From Candidatus Rhodoferax randersensis (GTDB lineage Bacteria; Pseudomonadota; Gammaproteobacteria; Burkholderiales; Burkholderiaceae_C): a stretch of 64,000 nt of DNA. The stretch spans positions 62,001 through 126,000 of the forward strand of contig JADKEH010000004.1 of the NCBI GenBank assembly GCA_016718155.1, given 5' to 3'. This document shows, one piece after another, positions 57,953 to 64,000 of the stretch. Position numbers and translations under genes: made by a program. Position 1 is the stretch's first letter. Each line of letters begins with the position of its first letter. The notes beneath the pieces were generated by a model, which saw only the letters and a list, made by a program, of their open reading frames with translations, did no database searches and was not told the DNA's origin.

Positions 57953-59254
57953 TCACGCTAAGCGAGACGGTAACCATAGCGAAATCACGGGAAAAGCGCA
58001 AAGAATGACCAGCCGAAACACGTCCACCGCGATGAAAGGCATGGTGCCTTTGTAGATTTTGGTGAGCGAAATGTCGCGCGCAATCGAGTTGATGACAAAA
58101 ACATTCATCCCTACCGGCGGGCAGATCATGCCAAAGGTGACCGCCATCACCACGATGACGCCAAACCACACCGGATCAAAACCCAGCGCCATCATGGCCG
58201 GGAAGACAATCGGCACGGTCAGCAAGATCATCGCCAACTCGTCCATCACGGCACCCAGAATCAGGTAGCCCACCATGACGAGGGCCAGCACGCCATAGGC
58301 GCCGATGGGGAGGTGCACCAGCAGTTCGACCGCTTTCTGCGTGAACTGCGTGATGGTCAGAAAATAGCCGAACAAGAACGCGCCGATCACGATCATCATG
58401 ATGGCCGACGAGACCCGCAAAGATTCCACCAGTGCCCGCTTGATCTGCGCCGGGTTGAGGCGGCGGCGCACCACACCGATGATCAAGGCGCCCGCGGCGC
58501 CCAGACCCGCCGCTTCAGTCACGGTGACGTAGCCTGCGTACATGCCGCCAAGTACCACCAGGAACAGCACCATGGTGGACCACAGTTCGCGCAGGCTTTC
58601 CAGCTTTTCCGTAAAGCTGTGGGCGCGACCAGCCGGAAAATTGTGCGGATGCCGATAGGCGATGAACATTACCACCAAGGCATACAGGACCACCGCCAGC
58701 AGTCCGGGAAACACGCCCGCAAAGAACAGCTTGGTGATGTCGGTCTCGGTCATGATGCCGTAAAGGACGAAGATGACCGATGGCGGAATCATGATGCCCA
58801 AAGTGCCGCCGGCAGCGATCAGCCCGGCGGATAGACCACCGTCATAGCCGGCCTTGCGCATCTCCGGCAGGGCTACCTGGGACATGGTGGCGGCGGTGGC
58901 GACGGAGGAGCCGTTGATGGCGGCAAATCCGGCGCAGGCACCGATGGTGGCCAACGCCAATCCGCCGCGTCGGTGTCCGACCCACGCCAAGCTGGCGCGA
59001 AACAGTTCGGTGCTCATGCCGGCCGAGGAACACAGCGCACCCATCAGGATGAACATCGGGATCACACTGAGGTTGTAGTCGGTGACGACCGACAAGGGCA
59101 CATTGGCCAGCAGGTTGAGGGCCGGTGTCACGCCAGCGATCAGGCCAAAGCCGACCACCCCCGAAATACCCATGGCGATGCCGATCGGCACCCGCACGGC
59201 CATCAGCGCAAACATCAAGCCAAAGCCAAGCGCGGCAACCAGGTTCTTATCCAT
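57953..59254 (-). CDS. TRAP transporter large permease (DctM type)
   Basis: The main membrane subunit (433 residues from the ATG at 59254), about twelve to thirteen hydrophobic segments, driven by a sodium gradient in this family. Characteristic blocks: FIAVDVFRLVILCAFPVISL at the end and AAINGSSVATAATMSQVALP near 125, LIAAGGTLGIMIPPSVIFVL near 155. Start overlaps the small permease stop by eight bases. The operon context (padG/padI upstream, benzoate-CoA ligase downstream) suggests an aromatic acid as substrate, for instance phenylacetate, phenylglyoxylate or benzoate. Confidence 0.92.
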   Translation of the reverse strand: MDKNLVAALGFGLMFALMAVRVPIGIAMGISGVVGFGLIAGVTPALNLLANVPLSVVTDYNLSVIPMFILMGALCSSAGMSTELFRASLAWVGHRRGGLALATIGACAGFAAINGSSVATAATMSQVALPEMRKAGYDGGLSAGLIAAGGTLGIMIPPSVIFVLYGIMTETDITKLFFAGVFPGLLAVVLYALVVMFIAYRHPHNFPAGRAHSFTEKLESLRELWSTMVLFLVVLGGMYAGYVTVTEAAGLGAAGALIIGVVRRRLNPAQIKRALVESLRVSSAIMMIVIGAFLFGYFLTITQFTQKAVELLVHLPIGAYGVLALVMVGYLILGAVMDELAMILLTVPIVFPAMMALGFDPVWFGVIVVMAVTFGMICPPVGMNVFVINSIARDISLTKIYKGTMPFIAVDVFRLVILCAFPVISLWLPSRLA

Positions 59255-59729
59255 CGACGGACTCCAGCGGGGTGTCGGCGCTGCCGCGGACAAGTTGCAC
59301 AAGACGCACCACCGCCAGGCCCGCCGTGGCGGTAACCCCCGCGGCGCTGATCGCGAAGAACCATACCAGTGGCAAACGCAGATCGCTGGTGGTTTGGGTA
59401 CCGGTAGAACCCATCTTGGCCCAGACCATCCAGGTCAAAGGGATCAGGAACGCCAGCATACAAAGCGTCGCGACAATGTCGATCCAGCGTTTGCCAGCAG
59501 CATCCGCCCACTCCCATGACAGGTCCACGCAGATGTGGCCACCACGGTAAGTGGCAATGGCAATACCCCAAAAGATGGCGATGCCCTGGAGCTGCTTGGA
59601 CAGATCGAACCAGTCCGGGATCTGCGTCTGAAACATCTCGCGGGCCAGCACGTTTCCAAAGGTCAGCAGGGCAATCGCCAGCAAAAAGAAGGCCGCGATG
59701 GATTCGGTAACGGCGAGCAGTCGTTTCAC
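59247..59729 (-). CDS. TRAP transporter small permease (DctQ type)
   Basis: A 160-residue protein with four membrane helices. The start is the GTG at 59729 with AAGGAG seven bases before; the frame reaches back to 59768 but without a ribosome site. The conserved block YRGGHICVDLSWEW near 75 is typical of DctQ. It overlaps the large permease start and follows the binding protein by 73 bases. Confidence 0.88.
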   Translation of the reverse strand: MKRLLAVTESIAAFFLLAIALLTFGNVLAREMFQTQIPDWFDLSKQLQGIAIFWGIAIATYRGGHICVDLSWEWADAAGKRWIDIVATLCMLAFLIPLTWMVWAKMGSTGTQTTSDLRLPLVWFFAISAAGVTATAGLAVVRLVQLVRGSADTPLESVDG

Positions 59730-59802
59730 ACAGGCTCCTTGACGTGCGCAGGGTGAACAAATCAGCATTGGGAGGCGTCATGCCGACACCCCCCAACAGC
59801 CA

Positions 59803-60843
59803 TCAATAGGCGGCCTTGCGCGCCTTCAGTTCGTTCTTGAGCTCATCAAGCGCCTGCTTGCCGCTAACCCCAGCCTTGTCGGCATTGGCCATCCAGGTGT
59901 TGGCCATTGGCTCCACGGCGGTGCGCCAGGCACTGAGCTGCGCGGGTGTCAGCTTGGTGATGGTGTGTCCGCCCATCTTTTCCATCTTGCCCTCGCCGCT
60001 GTCTTCGTAGTCGCCCCACGCGGCACCGACCTTGCCAGCCCAGTCCGTGTTGCAGTGGTCATCCATCACCTTCTTTTGGTCGGCGGAGAGCTTGTCGTAC
60101 CAGGGCTTGTTGACCAACCAGACGAAGCTGGCCGCGTAGAGCTTGAAGTCGATGTGGTACTTGGCCACCTTGTCAATACCAAAGCTGATGAGCGAGTCCC
60201 ATGGGAAGGTAATCGCATCGGCCACGCCTTTTTCCAGCGCGTCGCGTGATTCGGGCGCCGACACCTGCACGTTGGTGCCGCCCAGCAGGGTCACCATTTG
60301 CGCCACCGTGCCATTGGCCGGACGAATCTTCATGCCCTTGATCTGACCCGGCTCGGTGATGACCTTCTTGCTGTGCAAGGTGCCGTTGTGAATGTGCGCC
60401 ATGCAGACCTTCACATCCTTCATCTCGCGCTCGGCGTATTTGCGGTACCACGCATCGAGCGCAGCCGAGCCGCCACCAGGGTTGGCCGCCATGAAAGGCA
60501 GCTCGCTGGCCGCAAACACGGGGAAGCGCCCCGCCTGGTAGCCCGGCGAGACCCAGGTCATGTCGGCGATGCCGTCACGCGCCATGTCGTAGTGGTCCGG
60601 TGCCTTGCCGAGTTGCTGCGCCGGGTACATGGTGATCTTGATCGACCCCTTGGAGGCGGCCTCCACCGACTTGGCCCACGGCTCGAAGCCGGTTTTGGCC
60701 AGTGAGTGCTGGGCTGGCAGCCAGTGCGCAAAACGCATCTCAACGGGTTTGTCCTGCGCCAGGGTTGGCGCAGCGAAGGCGGCCAGCATGGCCGAGATCA
60801 CCAGCAGTTTCGGGAACCGGGTCGGTACGGTATGGCTTGTCAT
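59803..60843 (-). CDS. TRAP transporter periplasmic solute-binding protein (DctP type)
   Basis: A 346-residue exported protein: signal peptide to about residue 29 (AAFAAPTLAQ), then RFAHWLPAQHSLAKTGFEPW and the family ligand-contact region MKIRPANGTVAQMVTLLGGT with the conserved arginine that binds the substrate carboxylate. AGGAG precedes the ATG. A small inverted repeat (ACCTGC-TCGG-GCAGGT, 60901-60916) lies in the 99-base gap after padI and may mark a processing point or partial stop. Confidence 0.9.
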   Translation of the reverse strand: MTSHTVPTRFPKLLVISAMLAAFAAPTLAQDKPVEMRFAHWLPAQHSLAKTGFEPWAKSVEAASKGSIKITMYPAQQLGKAPDHYDMARDGIADMTWVSPGYQAGRFPVFAASELPFMAANPGGGSAALDAWYRKYAEREMKDVKVCMAHIHNGTLHSKKVITEPGQIKGMKIRPANGTVAQMVTLLGGTNVQVSAPESRDALEKGVADAITFPWDSLISFGIDKVAKYHIDFKLYAASFVWLVNKPWYDKLSADQKKVMDDHCNTDWAGKVGAAWGDYEDSGEGKMEKMGGHTITKLTPAQLSAWRTAVEPMANTWMANADKAGVSGKQALDELKNELKARKAAY

Positions 60844-60942
60844 GGTCTTGTCTCCTGTCGGTAGTGGGGTCTTTGCCTGTCAAGGGCGGTTTGGGGGGTG
60901 ACCTGCTCGGGCAGGTTCTTGTGCGGGAACCACATGGTGTAT

Positions 60943-61851
60943 TTAGTCAGCAAGGGCCACGCTGGTTTTGGCCTGGCTCGCTGCAGCGCGTTGCTGCAGC
61001 GTGGCCCAGCCATCATCGATTTCTGCTTGTAGCGTGTCGATGTCGGCGGGTTTCATGTTCCGGTAACGACGCTGTAGCGCCAGGTAGTCGGACACGGGTC
61101 GCGTCTTGGTGGTGTGGTTAAGGGTGTAGTGGTGACCATCTTCCACCTCGTAAAGCGGAAAGGCGCCCGATTCGACCGCGTAGCGAGCAGTCTGCAGGCC
61201 GGCGTCGTCGGCCACGCCCCAGCCATCCATGCACGGAATCAACAAGGTGATGATGCGGGTGCCTTGCATAGCCTTGGCTTTTTCGACCTTGCGCAGCATG
61301 TCCGGCAAATGCCCGGCACTCGCCGTGGCCACATAGGGCACGCGGTGCGCCGCCATGATTTCGGTCAGGTTTTTCTTGCGCGAGGTCTTGCCGGCAGGTG
61401 TCGAGCCAGTCTTGGCAAAGTGCGGGGTGGACGACGATTTCTGCGCCCCGGTGTTCATGTAGCCCTCGTTGTCCAGGCAGATGTAGAGAAAGTCCTCGTT
61501 GCGCTCGGCTGCGGAAGACAGGCACTGAAAACCGATGTCGTAGGTGCCGCCATCGCCGGCGAGCACGATCACCTGGGTGTCACGCTTGCCCTTTGCATCG
61601 AGCGCGCGACGCAGTCCCGTGGCGGCGGCGGCGCTCGATTCGAGCGTGGGCTGGTAGACCGGGATGCGCAACGAGCTGTAGGGCTGCGGTCCGGCAATGA
61701 TGGCCATGCAGGACGGCGGAATCACGGCCATGGTGTTGGGTCCCATGACGGTGAGCACATGGCGAACCGACAGCGCATCAATACAGCCCGGACAGGCGGC
61801 GTGACCGGAGCACAGCATCGGATCCTGGTTGGCGGAGGCGATTGGGATCAT
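60943..61851 (-). CDS. padI: Phenylglyoxylate dehydrogenase, TPP-binding beta subunit
   Basis: A 302-residue subunit of the phenylglyoxylate:acceptor oxidoreductase, which turns phenylglyoxylate, CoA and NAD into benzoyl-CoA, CO2 and NADH. The TPP/Mg motif is VLAGDGGTYDIGFQCLSSA with LDNEGYMNTGAQKSSST about 30 residues on; an N-terminal CSGHAACPGC can hold a cluster. The ATG at 61851, six bases after the padG stop, is preferred to a GTG at 61869 because GTAAGG precedes it. Gene order padH-padG-padI matches the known pad clusters. Confidence 0.88.
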   Translation of the reverse strand: MIPIASANQDPMLCSGHAACPGCIDALSVRHVLTVMGPNTMAVIPPSCMAIIAGPQPYSSLRIPVYQPTLESSAAAATGLRRALDAKGKRDTQVIVLAGDGGTYDIGFQCLSSAAERNEDFLYICLDNEGYMNTGAQKSSSTPHFAKTGSTPAGKTSRKKNLTEIMAAHRVPYVATASAGHLPDMLRKVEKAKAMQGTRIITLLIPCMDGWGVADDAGLQTARYAVESGAFPLYEVEDGHHYTLNHTTKTRPVSDYLALQRRYRNMKPADIDTLQAEIDDGWATLQQRAAASQAKTSVALAD

Positions 61852-61856
61852 GCGGT

Positions 61857-63014
61857 TCACCTTACCCACTGCGACTCGGCCAGCGGTTCGGCATGGCGGG
61901 TCTGGTTAACGAATTCGACAATTTTGAGGGGCGACACATTGACGCCGCCCACACCCGCCAGCAGACCATGGATACGCGGCGTCACGGCGCCCCCGTACAA
62001 GGCGGCACGCAATTCCTGATGCAGCACACCGCCGTGGCCGGGGGAGTAATTGCGATCCAGAACAATGGCATTTTCCACCCCCACCATTGCTTCACACAGG
62101 GCCGCCGTCGGCAAGGGCCGAAACAGCCGCACCTTGACCAGACCGACGTCCTGTCCGGCGTCGCGCAACAGGTCGACCGCATCACGCGCCGTGCCACACA
62201 TGCTGCCCATGGTGACGATAACGGTGCGCGCGCCATCGCAACGGTAGCGCTCGATCACGCCGTAGCTGCGGCTGGTGCGCTGCGCCCATTCATGATCGGC
62301 TTGAGCCGTCAGTTGCGGCACACGGGCCATCGCTTCGCCCAAGTCCTGGCGATGCCGGAAGAACATCTCTTGCGACACCACATTGCCCCAGGACTCCACA
62401 TGATCCGTGTCGAGCTTGTGCGGCGGGTCGAACGCCGGCAAGTAGCCATCCACCACCTCCTGCGACGGAATCAGCACCGGCTCCATGGCATGCGAAACGT
62501 AGAAGGCATCCAGGTTGACCATGGCCGGCACCAGCACTTGTTCGGCCACGCGGTAGGCTTGAATCACGGTGTCGAGCGCTTCCTGCGCAGTCTCGACGTA
62601 ATACTGAATCCAGCCGGTGTCGCGTTGCGACAAGCTGTCCGTCTGGTCCGGCCAGAACGCCCAGGGCGAGGCCACGGTGCGGTTGATATTGGCCATCACG
62701 ATCGGTGCGCGCGCGCCGCTGGCGTAGTGCAGCAATTCGTGCATCAGCAGCATGCCCTGCGAGGCGGTGGCGGTAAAGACCCGCATGCCCACCAAGGAGG
62801 CCGGAATGCAGGCCGACATCACCGAGTGTTCGGACTCCGGGGTGATGATTTCGGCATCGAACTCGCCGTCCGCCTGGAACTGGGTCAGTTGCTCCAACAC
62901 CGGCGTCTGCGGCGTGATCGGATACACCGGGCACACCTTGGGGCGCGCCAGACGGGCACCCCAGGCCACCGCCTGGTTGCCTGTCAATAGCACAGCTTTT
63001 TTGTCAGCACTCAT
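61857..63014 (-). CDS. padG: Phenylglyoxylate dehydrogenase, alpha subunit
   Basis: A 385-residue subunit of the 2-oxoacid:acceptor oxidoreductase family, carrying the pyrimidine-binding and transketolase C-terminal domains (VCPVYPITPQTPVLEQLTQF near 28, TASQGMLLMHELLHYASGAR near 85, VKVRLFRPLPTAALCEAMVG near 305). The ATG at 63014 overlaps the padH stop (ATGA). It forms the active site with PadI. Confidence 0.88.
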   Translation of the reverse strand: MSADKKAVLLTGNQAVAWGARLARPKVCPVYPITPQTPVLEQLTQFQADGEFDAEIITPESEHSVMSACIPASLVGMRVFTATASQGMLLMHELLHYASGARAPIVMANINRTVASPWAFWPDQTDSLSQRDTGWIQYYVETAQEALDTVIQAYRVAEQVLVPAMVNLDAFYVSHAMEPVLIPSQEVVDGYLPAFDPPHKLDTDHVESWGNVVSQEMFFRHRQDLGEAMARVPQLTAQADHEWAQRTSRSYGVIERYRCDGARTVIVTMGSMCGTARDAVDLLRDAGQDVGLVKVRLFRPLPTAALCEAMVGVENAIVLDRNYSPGHGGVLHQELRAALYGGAVTPRIHGLLAGVGGVNVSPLKIVEFVNQTRHAEPLAESQWVR

Positions 63015-64000
63015 CGCCGCTCCTCCTGCATCGTCATGGAGCCCGTCGGGCATTCCTTCACGCACACACCGCAGCCCTTGCAGTAGTCAGTCAATACGAT
63101 GTAGCCATCACCTACGCGTTTGACCGCCATGTCCGGGCAATACACCACACAGTTGTCACAGTTGATGCAGGTGCCGCACGAAAAGCAACGCTCGCTCTCG
63201 GCCAGCGCCTGCTCAATTTCCAACCCCAGTTGCACTTCCGTGTCACGCTGAAGGCGCTGGGTCACGTCGAGCAAGTGCGCCTCGGCACGCTCGCGCTTGG
63301 GGTGGTAGAAGGTACTGATGGCCTCCAGCGGCACCAACAACTCGTCTCCATAGTGCGAGCCGGGCGAAGTGTCGGGCGTGGCCGCGCGCTGCTGCAAGGC
63401 GCGCGCGATGGCTTGCGCCGCGCGCTTGCCCATGCCGATGGCCTCGGTGACAAAACGCGCCATGCTGGTCATGTCGCCGCCAGCGTAGACATTGACGGTG
63501 CTGGTAGAGAGTTGGTCGTCGGTCTTGAGCAAGCCACCCGACGCGGCGAATCCCTCCCCAAGCACCGAGAGGTCGGGGTCCTGGCCAATGGAGGTGACGA
63601 TGGCGTCGGCCGCGATGGCGAAGCCGCTGCCTTCTATCGGGGTAAGCGTGAACTGCCCACGCTGCGCGCCAGGGAGAAAGGCCACGCGGGTGCAGTTCAG
63701 CGTCAGGCCCTTGGCACCCTCCTCGCGCACGCCGTCCAGACGCGCACCATCCACCAGCGTGATGCCTTCTTCCAGCGCCTCGACCACTTCCTCGGCCTGG
63801 GCTGGCATCTGGGCGCGCTGCTCCAGCGCCAGCAGCGTGACCTCGTGGCCGAGTCGGCGGGCGCTGCGGGCGGCATCCAGCGCGGCGCTGCCGCCGCCGA
63901 TCACCACCAGCCGCTTACCCAACGTCACCGGCTGGCCGGCATTGGCACGGGCCAGAAAGGTCGCCCCGTCGCAGACCCAGGGTTGGCCGTAGTCCAGCGT
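63011..64000 (-). CDS. padH: Phenylglyoxylate dehydrogenase, NADH-forming flavoprotein subunit (5' end outside the window)
   Basis: The frame is open to the right edge, giving 329 C-terminal residues of a protein that should be about 420. It has a Rossmann site LVVIGGGSAALDAARSARRL, an FAD block VYAGGDMTSMARFVTEAIG and two C-terminal [4Fe-4S] motifs (CGTCINCDNCVVYC and CKGCGVCVKEC). The subunit passes electrons from the oxidoreductase to NAD. The start lies beyond base 64000; the GTG at 63928 is internal. padE and padF are probably further right. Confidence 0.85.
   Translation of the reverse strand, partial: TLDYGQPWVCDGATFLARANAGQPVTLGKRLVVIGGGSAALDAARSARRLGHEVTLLALEQRAQMPAQAEEVVEALEEGITLVDGARLDGVREEGAKGLTLNCTRVAFLPGAQRGQFTLTPIEGSGFAIAADAIVTSIGQDPDLSVLGEGFAASGGLLKTDDQLSTSTVNVYAGGDMTSMARFVTEAIGMGKRAAQAIARALQQRAATPDTSPGSHYGDELLVPLEAISTFYHPKRERAEAHLLDVTQRLQRDTEVQLGLEIEQALAESERCFSCGTCINCDNCVVYCPDMAVKRVGDGYIVLTDYCKGCGVCVKECPTGSMTMQEERR

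Noticed and set aside
60901..60916. ACCTGC-TCGG-GCAGGT hairpin considered as a terminator between padI and the TRAP genes
   Set aside because: Six-base stem with no following T-run; at most a processing signal.

Overview
The window is high-GC, densely coded DNA. Its gene content points to a facultatively anaerobic betaproteobacterium, most likely Burkholderiales or a close relative: an anaerobic phenylacetate (pad) and 4-hydroxybenzoyl-CoA reductase (hcr) set, a fused indolepyruvate oxidoreductase, a glucokinase-RpiR fusion, and TRAP and MATE transporters. The taxonomic placement is inference from family resemblance; no rRNA or tRNA gene was seen.

Left third (1-33063), alpha-glucan metabolism. 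A minus-strand operon (phosphorylase, glgX, malQ, then a MATE gene running off the left edge) is divergent from a complete malK-malE-malF-malG ABC importer and an aldo/keto reductase. Next come an S9 peptidase, a TonB-dependent receptor with a strong terminator, and a divergent glucokinase. After a bactofilin gene, a plus-strand storage operon follows: glgB, glgX, glgA, glgP and a glucokinase fused to an RpiR regulator. The apparent logic is uptake of malto-oligosaccharides through the outer membrane receptor and MalKEFG, breakdown by phosphorylase, GlgX and MalQ, phosphorylation by two glucokinases, and storage by GlgA and GlgB. Two gene relics are visible: an internally deleted glgB in front of the first glgX, and a degenerate glgC N-terminus between the second glgX and glgA. 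No intact glgC is present here. Three to four similar sites of the form TGTAGTTT-N-ACA lie in the phosphorylase, receptor and glucokinase promoter regions.

Right half (33108-64000), anaerobic aromatic catabolism, almost all on the minus strand. From right to left: phenylglyoxylate dehydrogenase subunits (padH partial, padG, padI), a TRAP transporter, a repeat block and a benzoate-CoA ligase. Then a plus-strand pair (GNAT acetyltransferase, Rrf2 regulator without cysteines). Then a long array: hotdog thioesterase, padB-C-D, phenylacetate-CoA ligase, hcrC-A-B, a fused NfnAB-type flavoprotein, rubrerythrin, DUF2249, a His-containing membrane protein, hemerythrin, a tandem GNAT protein, a MIP18-type Fe-S assembly factor, an NnrS-like membrane protein, the fused arylpyruvate:ferredoxin oxidoreductase and a ferritin-like protein. 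An ADP-forming acyl-CoA synthetase-like gene converges on this array.

Together these genes describe conversion of phenylacetate to phenylacetyl-CoA, phenylglyoxylate and benzoyl-CoA. A parallel 4-hydroxy branch enters at 4-hydroxybenzoyl-CoA, and arylpyruvates enter through the oxidoreductase. The NfnAB-type enzyme could balance NADH, NADPH and ferredoxin. Benzoyl-CoA reductase, a ferredoxin and padE/padF are not in the window; padE/padF probably lie just beyond the right edge. Set inside the same array is a group of diiron, Fe-S repair and NO-associated genes that would suit an anaerobe exposed to oxygen or denitrification intermediates.
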